A stretch of DNA of 64,000 nt from Azospirillum sp. B21 (GTDB lineage Bacteria; Pseudomonadota; Alphaproteobacteria; Azospirillales; Azospirillaceae): the NCBI RefSeq assembly GCF_008364825.1, contig NZ_VTTO01000007.1:248001-312000 (forward strand), read 5' to 3'. Both the position numbers and the translations under genes were made by a program. Below the pieces are notes generated by a model. The model had not been told where the DNA came from. It was given only the letters and a program-made list of their open reading frames with translations, and did not search any database. Shown one piece after another: positions 8,736-18,687 of the stretch. Position 1 is the first letter of the stretch. Every line of letters starts with the position of its first letter.

Positions 8736-9464
8736 ATGAACAGACTGTCCATCGCCATCGTCGCCCTGCTGGGTCTCGCGGCGCCCGCCAACGCCCACCA
8801 GATCTGGATCGAACAGCCCGACGGCCAGAACGCGGTGATCCGCTTCGGCGAGTTCGGCGAGAACCTGCGCGAGGCGTCGCCCGGCCTGCTCGACAAGTTC
8901 GTCAAGCCGGCCGGCACCCTGGTCTCCGCCACGGGGGAACGGGCGTCGGAAGCGGCCAAGACCGCCACCGGCTTCACCCTGCCCTTCAAAGCCGGCGAGG
9001 GCGAGAGCATCGTCGCCGACGACCCGCTCTATCCCCTCTATCCCGGCAAGGAGAACGGGAAGGAGACCGCCAACTGGTATCACCCGTCGGCGCGCCTGAT
9101 CACCGGCTTCAAGGAGCAGCAGCCGAAGCTGGCCCTGGATCTGGTGCCGGCCGGCCAGCCCGGCAGCTTCAAGCTGTTCTTCAAGGGCCAGCCCAAGGCG
9201 AAGACCAAGGTGTCGCTGGTGACCCAGTCCGGCTGGGCCAAGGAGGCCTACACCGACGAGCAGGGCGTGGTCAGCTTCGACCTGCCGTGGAAGGGCACCT
9301 ATGTGGCGGAGGTCAGCCTGACCGACCGCACCCCCGGCGAGCGTCCGGGCACCAACGGCACGGAGCGCTATGACGCCGTGAGCTACGCCACCACGGTGAC
9401 CTACACCCATGGCGACGGTCTGGCGCCGCTTCCCGCCGGTCCGGCGGCAGCGCCGCACCAATGA
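8736..9464 (+). CDS. DUF4198 domain-containing periplasmic protein
   Basis: A 242-residue exported protein with a clear signal peptide (MNRLSIAIVALLGLAAPANA) and mature start HQIWIEQ, the signature of the DUF4198 family found in nickel/cobalt and iron uptake operons. It contains two likely Ig-like beta segments, the second with VSLVTQSGWAKEAYTDEQG. Biochemical function is unknown; a periplasmic metal-handling or receptor-accessory role is inferred from context. It starts 31 bases after the TonB receptor and overlaps the next gene by four bases. Confidence 0.8.
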   Translation: MNRLSIAIVALLGLAAPANAHQIWIEQPDGQNAVIRFGEFGENLREASPGLLDKFVKPAGTLVSATGERASEAAKTATGFTLPFKAGEGESIVADDPLYPLYPGKENGKETANWYHPSARLITGFKEQQPKLALDLVPAGQPGSFKLFFKGQPKAKTKVSLVTQSGWAKEAYTDEQGVVSFDLPWKGTYVAEVSLTDRTPGERPGTNGTERYDAVSYATTVTYTHGDGLAPLPAGPAAAPHQ

Positions 9465-9742
9465 CCCCGCTGATCGACCGCGTCCGCCGCACCGCACCGG
9501 TTGCCTCGCGCATCGTCGCCGCGCTGTTCGGCGGCTATGCGCTGGCGGCGCTCGGCAGCGTGGCGGCGCTGGCCCTGCCGATGAGCAAGCCGCAGGCCGT
9601 GCTCACCGGCATGCTGGCGAGCTTCGCGATCTATGCGGGCGCGGTGGTCTGGGTCTTCGCGGCGCGCAACGCGCTGCGGGCCTGGGCCGGGCTGCTGGTG
9701 GCGGCGGTGCCGCTGGCAGCGGCGGCGTGGTCGGTCTGGTGA
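9461..9742 (+). CDS. Small DUF3649-type inner-membrane protein of the iron-uptake operon
   Basis: A 93-residue membrane protein with three hydrophobic segments (about residues 20-40, 47-66 and 72-91). The size, the GGYALAALGS segment and the position between a DUF4198 protein and a PepSY membrane protein fit the DUF3649 family, which accompanies TonB siderophore receptors. The ATG overlaps the TGA of the preceding gene (ATGA). Molecular role unknown. Confidence 0.7.
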   Translation: MTPLIDRVRRTAPVASRIVAALFGGYALAALGSVAALALPMSKPQAVLTGMLASFAIYAGAVVWVFAARNALRAWAGLLVAAVPLAAAAWSVW

Positions 9743-9762
9743 GGGGGAGAGGGGCCGTGAAG

Positions 9763-11391
9763 ATGGAGAAAGACCAGCGTTCCCCCGGCCGCGGCATCCG
9801 CCAGAGCATGTCCGGCCTGCACATCTGGGCCGGCCTGCTGATGGGCTGGATCCTGTACGCCATGTTCCTGACCGGGACGGTATCCTACTTCAAGGACGAG
9901 CTGTCGCAATGGATGCGGCCGGAACTGGCCCATCAGGCGGAACTGCCCGACCCGGCGCTGGTGGCCCAGCGCATCGCCGACGAGCTGGTCGCCAGCGTGC
10001 CCGGCAGCCCGCAATGGAGCATGCGCCTGCCGGACGCGCGCACCAACAGCGTCTACGCCTTCTGGCGCACGGCGCCCGGAAGCGCGGAGGGGGGCCGGCG
10101 GGCCTTCGGAGAGGCGAATTTCGATCCCGCCACCGGCGGCAAGGTGACAGCACGCGACACGCTGGGCGGTGACTTCTTCTATCGCTTCCATTTCCAGTTC
10201 CACTACATGCCGGCGCTGTGGGGACGGTGGATCGCCGGGGCGGCGGCGATGTTCATGCTGGTCGCCATCGTCAGCGGCGTCATCACCCACAAGAAAATCT
10301 TCGTCGATTTCTTCACCTTCCGCGGCGGCAAGGGGCAGCGGTCGTGGCTCGACGCGCACAACGCGCTGTCGGTGTTCGGCCTGCCCTTCCACTTCATGAT
10401 CACCTACACCGGGCTGGTCACGCTGATGGCGCTCTACATGCCCTGGGGCGAGCAGTTGGCGATCAAAACGCAGGCCGAGCGCCAGCAGATGACAGCCGAA
10501 CTGAACGCCTTCATCCAGCCGGGCAAGCCCAGCGGGCAGGCGGTGCCGCTCGCCCCGGTCGCGGAGATGGTCAGGCAGGCGCAGGAGCGCTGGGGCCGGG
10601 AGAATGTGGGCCGCGTCACCGCCACCAACCCCGGCGATTCCACCGCCCGCGTGGCGGTGGCGCGCGGCGAGTCAGGCCGCGTTTCCATGAGCCCGCAATA
10701 CATGCTGTTCGAGGGCACGACCGGCCGGCTGCTGGAAGTCCGCGAGGGCGTTGGTTCGGCGGCCGAGACGCGTGGCGTGCTGTATGCCCTGCATCTGGGG
10801 CGGTTCAGCGACGGCGTGACGCGCTGGCTGTATTTCCTCGTCAGCCTGATGGGCACGGCGATGGTCGGGACCGGGCTGGTGATGTGGACGGTGAAGCGCC
10901 GGCAGAAGCTGGCCGACCCAGAGCGGCCCCATATCGGCTTCCGCATCGTCGAGCGGCTGAACATCGCCAGCATCGCCGGCCTGTCGGTCGCCATGACGGC
11001 CTATCTGTGGGGCAACCGCCTGTTGCCGGCCGGACTGGCGGAGCGCGCGGCCTGGGAAATCCACCTGTTCTTCGCGGTCTGGGCGCTGACTCTGGCCCAT
11101 GCGGTGCTGCGCCCGGCCAAGGCGGCCTGGATCGAGCAGTTGTGGGCGGCGGCGGCGCTGCTGGCCCTGCTGCCGGTGCTGAATGCCGTCACGACCGACC
11201 GGCCGCTGTGGCACAGCCTGGGTCAGGGCGATTGGGTGTTCATCGGTACGGATTTGATGTGCTGGGCGCTGGCCGCACTTCACGCCGTGCTGGCAATCCG
11301 CACCGCCCGCCACCGGCCGAAGCTGCGCGCCGCTCCCGCGAAAGGGCGAACCGGGATCATCGGCGGCGCGCTTGAGGAGGGACGGTCATGA
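9763..11391 (+). CDS. PepSY-associated transmembrane protein (PiuB-like, iron-uptake reductase candidate)
   Basis: A 542-residue inner-membrane protein of the PepSY_TM family, thought to help reduce or release iron from siderophores in the periplasm. The first membrane helix (LHIWAGLLMGWILYAMFLTGTV, in pieces) is followed by a large periplasmic part, conserved His residues in FHFQFHYMP and HNALSVFGLPFHF, and further helices toward the C-terminus. A strong GAGGGG precedes ATG 9763; GTG 9757 is an alternative. Its stop overlaps the start of the DUF3325 gene by four bases. Confidence 0.85.
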   Translation: MEKDQRSPGRGIRQSMSGLHIWAGLLMGWILYAMFLTGTVSYFKDELSQWMRPELAHQAELPDPALVAQRIADELVASVPGSPQWSMRLPDARTNSVYAFWRTAPGSAEGGRRAFGEANFDPATGGKVTARDTLGGDFFYRFHFQFHYMPALWGRWIAGAAAMFMLVAIVSGVITHKKIFVDFFTFRGGKGQRSWLDAHNALSVFGLPFHFMITYTGLVTLMALYMPWGEQLAIKTQAERQQMTAELNAFIQPGKPSGQAVPLAPVAEMVRQAQERWGRENVGRVTATNPGDSTARVAVARGESGRVSMSPQYMLFEGTTGRLLEVREGVGSAAETRGVLYALHLGRFSDGVTRWLYFLVSLMGTAMVGTGLVMWTVKRRQKLADPERPHIGFRIVERLNIASIAGLSVAMTAYLWGNRLLPAGLAERAAWEIHLFFAVWALTLAHAVLRPAKAAWIEQLWAAAALLALLPVLNAVTTDRPLWHSLGQGDWVFIGTDLMCWALAALHAVLAIRTARHRPKLRAAPAKGRTGIIGGALEEGRS

Positions 11392-11732
11392 TGCATCTGC
11401 TGTCTTTCGCGCTGTGCCTTGCCGCCTTCGCGGCGCTGGCCCTGGCGATGGAGCGCCAGCAGCACGACCTGTTCGGGCGCCCGCTGGAACCGGCCCTGAC
11501 GCGCGCGCTGCGGATGACGGGAACCAGCGCCCTGCTGCTGGCGCTGGGGGTCCTGGTGAACTGGCAGGGTTGGGGCCTTGGCCTCGTCATGCTCAGCGGC
11601 CACACCAGCCTTGCCGCCGGCGTCGTGTTCTGCACGATCATCCGCATCATGAACGGCGGCGGCCGGAGGGGCGCGCCGCCGCGGACGGCTCAGTCGCGGC
11701 CCTTGCCGACCAGCAGCCGTTCCAGCCCATAG
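11388..11732 (+). CDS. DUF3325-type small membrane protein
   Basis: A 114-residue protein with three hydrophobic segments in the first 90 residues and the MERQQHDLFGR motif typical of DUF3325 proteins, which end iron-uptake operons of this kind. The ATG overlaps the previous stop. The last 14 residues (rich in Ser, Arg and Pro) are encoded within the 3' end of the convergent permease gene, a 43-base overlap; they look like run-through rather than conserved protein. Function unknown. Confidence 0.72.
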   Translation: MMHLLSFALCLAAFAALALAMERQQHDLFGRPLEPALTRALRMTGTSALLLALGVLVNWQGWGLGLVMLSGHTSLAAGVVFCTIIRIMNGGGRRGAPPRTAQSRPLPTSSRSSP

Positions 11733-12490
11733 ACGCGGTCGAGCACCAGCATGGCGGCGACCGTCAGGAAGATCAGCACCGCCGACACCGCGGCGACCAA
11801 CGGATCGATGTTGTCCTGGATGTAGAGGAACAGGCGCACCGGCAGGGTCGTCGTCTCCGGCGAGGCGATGAAGACGGTCATCGTCACCTCGTCGAAGCTG
11901 TTGATGAAGGCCAGCACCCAGCCGCTCGCCACACCCGGCAGGATCAGCGGCAGAGTCACCCGGCGGAAGCAGGTCCAGGACGACGCGCCCAGCGATGCCG
12001 CCGCATTCTCCACCGCGCGGTCCATGCCGGTGGACGCCGCCAGGATCAGGCGCAGCGCGAAGGGCAGGATGATGATGACGTGGCTCAGAACCAGCCCGAC
12101 GAAGGTGCCGCCCAGCCCGATCATGGTGAAGAAGCGCAGGAAGGCGATGCCGAGCACGATGTGCGGCACCATCAGCGGCGACAGGAACAGCGCCTGGATC
12201 GCCTCGCGCCCGAAGAACTGGTGGCGGGCGATGGCGAGTGCGGCCGGCACCGCCACCAGAATCGCGAGGGTGGAGGACACCGCCCCCAGCAGCAGGCTGT
12301 CCTTGAAGGCGCGGATGAATTCCGGATTGTCGCCGATGGCGCGGAACCAGCGCAGCGACAGCCCCTCGGTCGGCAGGGACAGATAGCCCTGCGAAGTGAA
12401 GGCCACCGCGCAGACGATCAGGATCGGCGCCAGCAGGAAGCCCAGGAACAGGACGTGGAAGATCAGCGCGATCGGACCGTTGCGGTTCAT
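11690..12490 (-). CDS. ABC transporter permease, PotC-like
   Basis: A 266-residue inner-membrane permease with about six hydrophobic helices and the EAA loop ASLGASSWTCFRRVTLPLI. The ending DRVYGLERLL is common in PotC-type subunits. It is the last gene of a four-gene importer (binding protein, ATPase, two permeases) and overlaps the upstream permease by four bases (ATGA). It probably imports the amine or opine-like compound handled by the oxidases beyond the LysR gene, by position only. Confidence 0.88.
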   Translation of the reverse strand: MNRNGPIALIFHVLFLGFLLAPILIVCAVAFTSQGYLSLPTEGLSLRWFRAIGDNPEFIRAFKDSLLLGAVSSTLAILVAVPAALAIARHQFFGREAIQALFLSPLMVPHIVLGIAFLRFFTMIGLGGTFVGLVLSHVIIILPFALRLILAASTGMDRAVENAAASLGASSWTCFRRVTLPLILPGVASGWVLAFINSFDEVTMTVFIASPETTTLPVRLFLYIQDNIDPLVAAVSAVLIFLTVAAMLVLDRVYGLERLLVGKGRD

Positions 12491-13421
12491 TCGAACACCT
12501 GTTTGTAGCGACGTTCGACCAGCCGGTTGCAGCCGACGATGATGACGATGTTGGCGATCAGCAGCAGCACCGCCACCGTGGCGCCCAACGGCCAGTTCAG
12601 CGTGTTCAGGAACTCGTCATAGGCGAGCGTCGCCGCCACCTTCAGCCGCCGCCCGCCGATGATCGCCGGGGTGGCGAAGGCGCTGGCCGCCAGCGCGAAG
12701 ACGATGATGGAGCCCGACAGGATGCCCGGCACGATCTGCGGCAGCACCACCCGGCGCATCACCGTCAGCGGTCCGGCGCCCAGCGACAGCGCCGCGTTCT
12801 CCACCTGCGGGTCGAGCCGCTGGAGAGAGGCCCAGACCGACAGCACCATGAAGGGCACCAGCACATGGGTCAGCGCGATGATGACGCCGGTCTCCGTATA
12901 CATGAACTCGATGGGCGTCGCGATCAGCCCCAGCGCCATCAGCCCCTGGTTGACCAGACCCGTCGAGCCGAACAGCAGCGCCCAGCCCAGCGTGCGCGAC
13001 ACCACCGAGATCAGCAGCGGCCCCAGCACGATCAGCAGGCAAAGCCCACGCCAGGGCGACTTCATGCGGCGCAGGATGTAGGCCTCCGGCGCGCCGAACA
13101 CCGCGCAGAGAATCGTCACCACCGCGGCGATGCGGAAGGTGCGCAGGAACACCTCGTGGAAATAGTCGTCGGCGATGATGTCGGCATAGTTGCCGAGCTG
13201 CCAGACATTCTCGATGCCGCCGTAGAAACTGAAGCTGTTCAGCGACAACAGGAAGGTCATCACCAGCGGCACCAGCAGCAGCACCGCGAACAGGGCAAGG
13301 CCGGGGGCGCTCAGCAGATAGGGAGCCCAGGGCCAGCGGCGCGGCCGGCGCGGCGGGGGTGCGTGGGTATCCGGGTTCGCACCGGTCGCCTGCAGTTGGG
13401 TATCGGTGGAGGCCGCCATGC

Positions 13422-13425
<4 letters not shown>
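12487..13425 (-). CDS. ABC transporter permease, PotB-like
   Basis: A 312-residue permease with a cytoplasmic N-terminal tail of about 40 residues (Pro/Arg rich), six hydrophobic segments and the EAA loop LSLGAGPLTVMRRVVLPQI. It pairs with the PotC-like subunit as a heterodimer. Its ATG overlaps the stop of the ATPase gene. A second ATG six bases downstream is also possible; GGGAGG lies just upstream of both. Confidence 0.88.
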
Positions 13426-14507
<1,082 letters not shown>

Positions 14508-14533
14508 GCCGTCGTCTCCCTCTTCCCCTTCAT

Positions 14534-14650
14534 CCCCCTCTCCCCCCCGGGGAGAGGGTCGGGGTGAGGGGGATGCACAAGGGTGGATTCTCAAGAATCC
14601 TCGCCGCGCGTCCCCCTCACCCTAACCCTCTCCCCAGGGGGGAGAGGGGA
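14534..14650. repeat. Paired palindromic intergenic repeat (C-rich/G-rich family)
   Basis: Two inverted arms: a left arm starting CCCCCTCTCCCCCC and continuing to GGGGGATGCAC (14534-14578), and a right arm starting CCCCCTCACCCTAACCC (about 14612-14650), separated by about 33 bases. The same layout with the same arms occurs at 58766-58880, and a short remnant lies at 5033-5053. It sits between the binding-protein and ATPase genes and can fold into strong hairpins, so it may modulate their relative expression. Confidence 0.85.
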
Positions 14651-14677
14651 TAAGCCCAGCGCGGGGCAGCCCTTACC

Positions 14678-15727
14678 TCAGCGCTCGATCTCGCGGGTCC
14701 AGCGCTTGTTCCATGCTTCGCGGTTCTTGTTGATGGTGTCCCAGTCCACCACCAGCAGCTTGCCGACCTGCTCCGGGCCATAGGGGATGCCGGCCTGCTT
14801 CTCGACGGGCAACTCCACCGTCTTGTTCACCGGACCGAAGCCGGCGCTGACGGCCAGCGCGGTCTGCGCCTCGACGCCCAGCATATGCTGGATGAACTTC
14901 TGCGCCTCGGCCGCATTCTTGCTGCCGGCGACCTGACAGGCGGCGGAGCCCAGCACGATGCCGCCTTCCTTCGGATAGACGAAGGTGGCGGGGAAGCCGG
15001 TGTCGGCCAGCGCCTTGGCCCGGCCCGATCCCCAGACGGCGATGACGGCCTGGTTGCTCTGGAACAGCTCGGTCATCTTGCCCGGCGACGGCTCGTAGGC
15101 GAGCACGTTCTGGTTGATCTTGTCCTTGAACTCCTTGAATCCCGGCTCGATGTTGGTCTCGCCGCCGCCGTTCAGGCGGGCCATCATCACCAGCGCGTGC
15201 AGGCCATAGCTGTTGTTGATCGGCGGGATCGCCAGCTTCTTCTTGAAGCGCGGATCCTCGATGTCCTTCCAGGAGGTCGGTGCCGGGATCTTGTTCTCGT
15301 CGAAATAGGCCTTGTTGTAGAGGATGCCGGTGCCGACGGCGCCGAAGTTGATCGCCTTGCCGGACGGCATTTTCGCCAGATCGTAGAGTTGGTCGTAGAC
15401 CGGCGCCTTCTCCAGGTCGGCGCAGAAATTCAGCGCCACCGCCTGATACATCGGGCCGTCGTCGAGGATGACGACGTCGATCTGCTGGTTGCCCTTCTGG
15501 GCCTGCAGCTTGGCGAGGTTGTCGGTGGAGTTGCCGGCGACATACTCGACCTTCACGCCCATCGCCTTCTCGAAGGCCGGGATGATGTCCTTGCGCATGG
15601 TCTGCTCGAAGGAACCGCCATAGGCGGCGACATAGAGCGTCTTGTCCTGAGCGGCTGCCGTCTGGACCACGGCCATGCCGCACCACAGGGCCGCCGTCGC
15701 CATCAACCCGCACATCACGGAGCGCAT
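14678..15727 (-). CDS. Periplasmic solute-binding protein, PotD/spermidine-putrescine type
   Basis: A binding protein of about 349 residues that captures the substrate of the adjacent ABC importer. The signal peptide ends at QTAAAQD and is followed by LYVAAYGGSFEQ, VEYVAGNSTDNLAKL and AVIAVWGSGRAKAL, typical of the polyamine/iron family of extracellular binding proteins. Of two ATGs, the inner one (15727) is chosen because AGGAG is seven bases upstream. Natural ligand unknown; family members bind spermidine, putrescine, opines or organic acids. Confidence 0.9.
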   Translation of the reverse strand: MRSVMCGLMATAALWCGMAVVQTAAAQDKTLYVAAYGGSFEQTMRKDIIPAFEKAMGVKVEYVAGNSTDNLAKLQAQKGNQQIDVVILDDGPMYQAVALNFCADLEKAPVYDQLYDLAKMPSGKAINFGAVGTGILYNKAYFDENKIPAPTSWKDIEDPRFKKKLAIPPINNSYGLHALVMMARLNGGGETNIEPGFKEFKDKINQNVLAYEPSPGKMTELFQSNQAVIAVWGSGRAKALADTGFPATFVYPKEGGIVLGSAACQVAGSKNAAEAQKFIQHMLGVEAQTALAVSAGFGPVNKTVELPVEKQAGIPYGPEQVGKLLVVDWDTINKNREAWNKRWTREIER

Positions 15728-15977
15728 CGTCATTCTCCTCTTGAGCCTTGGTCCCTGTTCAGGGGTCCCTGTTCACGATCCTGGGGGTTCATCTGAGCCT
15801 GATCTTCGGACCGCACCGCGATGCGGATCCGGATCGCCATTTTACTGTTCCTCACCTTGCCGCCGCCGTTGTTGCGGGCTGTTTTTCGGGAAGGTCGCGG
15901 TCAGGACGCGGACCAAGGGTGCTGGTGTGGTCACATAACCGTCAAATCGAATAACCGCCATCATTCATCCGATAATG

Positions 15978-16931
15978 TTATAATTCCGTGTTCCGAACGA
16001 GTTCAGGGCCGTTCTCGGTCCCGCCCGATCCGATCAGGCTGTCGCGGAAGCGCGTGGCTTCCTCCATGAAGCCGTTGAGGAAGTCCTCGGCGATCATCGA
16101 CAGCGGCACCTGGGCGGAGCGCAGGATGGCGATGTCGAAGCCGATGCGCGGTTCGAAGGCGCGGACGATCAGGCCGTGCGGGACATAATCCTGGGCGGTG
16201 AAGGGATCGACGACCGACACGCCGTAGCCGGCCGCCACCATGGCGCAGGCGTTCATGGTCAGCTGGGCCTCCACCCGCATCACCCGCGACACGTCATGGT
16301 CGGCAAAAGCGGTGTCGATGCGGGAGCGCAGCAGGGCCGGCGGGGTGGTGGAGATGAAGCTCTCCCCCTCGAAATCCTTCGGAACCAGCACATCCTTTGC
16401 GGCCAGCGGATGGCCGGGCGGCAGGATGGCGACGGCGGGAATCCCGTGGATCTTCTCGGTCAGCACCGCCGCATGATCGATGGGGGTATGTGCGAAACCA
16501 AGCTCGCACTGGCCGGTCGCCACCCAGTCCAAAATGATGGGCGAGGTGCTGCCGCGCAGCGCGATGTCCACCCGCGGCCGTTCGCTGAGGAAGCGCGCGA
16601 CGTAGCGCGGCAGGAATCCCACGCCCAGCGCCGGCATCGCCGCCACCCGCAACGCCCCGCTGCGCCGGGCGGTCAGGTCGCGCGCGGTCTGCTCGATCAG
16701 TTCCAGCCCGACGAAGGCGCGGTCGACCACCTGATACAGCGAGATCGCCTCGCTGGTCGGCGCGATGCGGGGGCCGCGCCGTTCGAACAGCGTCAGCTTC
16801 AGCGCATATTGCAGGTCGCTGATCAGACGGCTCACCGCCGGCTGCGAGATGTTCAGCAGTTCCGCCGCCGCGGTGATGCCGCCGGTCAGCATCACGGCGC
16901 GGAAGGCTTCGATCTGGCGCGGATTGATCAT
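15978..16931 (-). CDS. LysR family transcriptional regulator, NocR/OccR-like
   Basis: A 317-residue LysR regulator. The N-terminal helix-turn-helix (INPRQIEAFRAVMLTGG, then AAELLNISQPAVSRLISDL) closely resembles the start of the opine regulators NocR and OccR as I remember them, and is followed by the periplasmic-binding-protein-like effector domain (GALRVAAMPALGVGFLP). It lies between the leftward PotDABC-like genes and the rightward oxidase operon, the usual place for a regulator of a divergent catabolic unit. An opine or basic amino-acid derivative is a plausible inducer; this is inference. Confidence 0.88.
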   Translation of the reverse strand: MINPRQIEAFRAVMLTGGITAAAELLNISQPAVSRLISDLQYALKLTLFERRGPRIAPTSEAISLYQVVDRAFVGLELIEQTARDLTARRSGALRVAAMPALGVGFLPRYVARFLSERPRVDIALRGSTSPIILDWVATGQCELGFAHTPIDHAAVLTEKIHGIPAVAILPPGHPLAAKDVLVPKDFEGESFISTTPPALLRSRIDTAFADHDVSRVMRVEAQLTMNACAMVAAGYGVSVVDPFTAQDYVPHGLIVRAFEPRIGFDIAILRSAQVPLSMIAEDFLNGFMEEATRFRDSLIGSGGTENGPELVRNTEL

Positions 16932-17270
16932 GGCGCCGGTCTCACCCCGTCGGCCCATACATAACATTCGGTCATGAAACACCCCTTCGATCTGATTTGA
17001 CAGTTATAAGTTGGCTGCCGATGCTGTCGCAAGGATCGAGGAGCGGCCAAGCGTCGCCGGGAAGCATCCCGCGGCGTCGGCCCCGTGAAAACCCTGCAGT
17101 TCGCAAGCCATCCATGCGTAAAGCCGGCGCAGCCTGGGCTTCGCGGAAGATTACGCGACGCATCGCGAAGTATTCGGCACCGCATGCGGGAGCCGGACCG
17201 GCGGATGCGCGCATCACGATAACGGCGGCGGCCGGTGCGCACGGTGTCGGCGCCGGCAGGAGTGGAGACG
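16932..17270. promoter_or_regulatory. Divergent promoter region between the LysR gene and the oxidase operon
   Basis: No gene is supported in this stretch. It is locally AT-richer near 16955-17015 (around ACATAACATTCGG and GACAGTTATAAGTTGG), where a LysR-type operator and the two promoters would be expected. I could not define a convincing T-N11-A operator by eye. Confidence 0.45.
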
Positions 17271-18404
17271 ATGACGCAGCCCAGTCGGGGCGGAGAGTAC
17301 GACGTCGCCGTGATCGGCGGCGGGCTGGTCGGATCGGCGCTGGCCTGGGGCCTCGCCCGGTCGGGCCAGAAGGTCGCGATGCTGGACGAGGGCGACATCG
17401 CCGTGCGCCCGTCGCGCGGCAACTTCGCCCTGGTCTGGGTGCAGGGCAAGGGGTTGGGCATGCCGGAATATGCCGGCTGGACCAAGCAGTCCTCCGACGA
17501 CTGGAGCGGCTTCGCCGACCTGCTGCGCGAGCAGACCGGGCTGGACGTCGCCTACCGGCGCCCCGGCGGCTTCATGCCGATGCTGTCGGAAGAGGACCTG
17601 CAGGCCCGCGCCAACACCATGATGCGGCTGCACAACCAGCCGGACATGATCCGCTACCCCTACGAGGTGATGGACCGCGAGACGCTGCGCAAGGAGCTGC
17701 CCTTCATCGGACCCGACGTGGTCGGCGGCACCTATTGCCCGCTGGACGGCCATTGCAACTCGCTGCGGCTGCTGCGCACCCTGCACAAGGGCATCGGCAT
17801 GCTGGGCGTCGATTACCGGCCCAACCATCGGGTGGAGCGGATCGAGCACCGCGACGGCGGCTTCCGCATGAGCACCGCCGGTGGTGAAATCCGGGCCGGC
17901 AAGATCGTGCTGGCCGCCGGCCACGACAGTGCGCGGCTGTCGCCGATGGTGGGGCTGTCGGCCCCCGTCCGCCCGCAGCGCGGCCATGTCATCGTCACCG
18001 AGAAGACCGCACCCTTCCTGCACCACCCCACCGTTTATGTCCGTCAGACCGACGAAGGCGGGGTGATGATCGGCGACAGCTTCGAGGAAACCGGCTTCGA
18101 CACCACACTGCAGCCGGGCATCTCTTCGGCCATCGCAGAGCGCGCCATCCGCTTCTTCCCGCTGCTGGGCAAGCTGAACGTGGTGCGGAGCTGGGCGGCG
18201 CTGCGCGTGCTGACGCCGGACGGCTTCCCGATCTACGAGGAATCGAAGACGGCCCCCGGCGCCTTCGTCGCCACCTGCCACAGCGGCGTGACCCTTGCCG
18301 CCAACCATGCGCTGACGCTGGCGCCGCTGATCGCGGCCGGCGGCCTCGGCGACCGTTTTGCGCCATTCAGCGCCCGGAGGTTCCATGTTCCGCAGGCTGC
18401 CTGA
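17271..18404 (+). CDS. FAD-dependent amine/D-amino-acid oxidoreductase (DAO family, OoxB/HcnC-like)
   Basis: A 377-residue flavoenzyme with an N-terminal FAD-binding Rossmann motif (DVAVIGGGLVGSALAWGLARSG) and the C-terminal motif GVTLAANHALTLAPL that caps the FAD. Similar subunits form the beta chain of opine oxidases, hydrogen cyanide synthase and D-hydroxyproline dehydrogenase. AGGAGTGGAG lies just upstream of the ATG. Its 3' end overlaps the next small iron-sulfur gene by 20 bases, which fits a heteromeric complex with the next two products. Confidence 0.88.
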   Translation: MTQPSRGGEYDVAVIGGGLVGSALAWGLARSGQKVAMLDEGDIAVRPSRGNFALVWVQGKGLGMPEYAGWTKQSSDDWSGFADLLREQTGLDVAYRRPGGFMPMLSEEDLQARANTMMRLHNQPDMIRYPYEVMDRETLRKELPFIGPDVVGGTYCPLDGHCNSLRLLRTLHKGIGMLGVDYRPNHRVERIEHRDGGFRMSTAGGEIRAGKIVLAAGHDSARLSPMVGLSAPVRPQRGHVIVTEKTAPFLHHPTVYVRQTDEGGVMIGDSFEETGFDTTLQPGISSAIAERAIRFFPLLGKLNVVRSWAALRVLTPDGFPIYEESKTAPGAFVATCHSGVTLAANHALTLAPLIAAGGLGDRFAPFSARRFHVPQAA

Positions 18405-18687
18405 GATCGAGACCGCGGCTGAAAAGGTTTCCTTCACCATCGACGGCCGTCCGGCCAAGGCGCGGGCCGGCGACAGCGTGGCCGCCGCCCTGCTGGCCAA
18501 CGGCGTCACCGCGTGCCGCAACACGCCCGTGAGCGGGGCGGCGCGCGGTCCCTACTGCATGATGGGCGTCTGCTTCGACTGCCTCGTCACCATCGACGGG
18601 ACCGGCAACCGCCAGGGCTGTCAGGTGCGCGTGGCGCCGGGCATGGCGGTGGAGACCCAGAACGGCAAGCGCGAGGTGGAGCGATGA
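18385..18687 (+). CDS. Small (2Fe-2S)-binding subunit of the oxidase complex (HcnA-like)
   Basis: A 100-residue ferredoxin-like protein with Cys residues in TACRN, YCMMGVCFDC and GCQ, the pattern of the gamma subunit of HcnABC-type and opine-oxidase-type complexes. It should pass electrons between the two FAD subunits. A GGAGG sits four bases upstream of the chosen ATG, inside the end of the previous gene, and the stop overlaps the next ATG. Confidence 0.88.
   Translation: MFRRLPEIETAAEKVSFTIDGRPAKARAGDSVAAALLANGVTACRNTPVSGAARGPYCMMGVCFDCLVTIDGTGNRQGCQVRVAPGMAVETQNGKREVER

Noticed and set aside
6269..9010. A 913-codon open frame on the minus strand opposite the siderophore receptor
   Set aside because: It is the antisense shadow of a certain receptor gene; its translation is rich in Arg, Gly and His with no domain, as expected from GC-rich codon bias.
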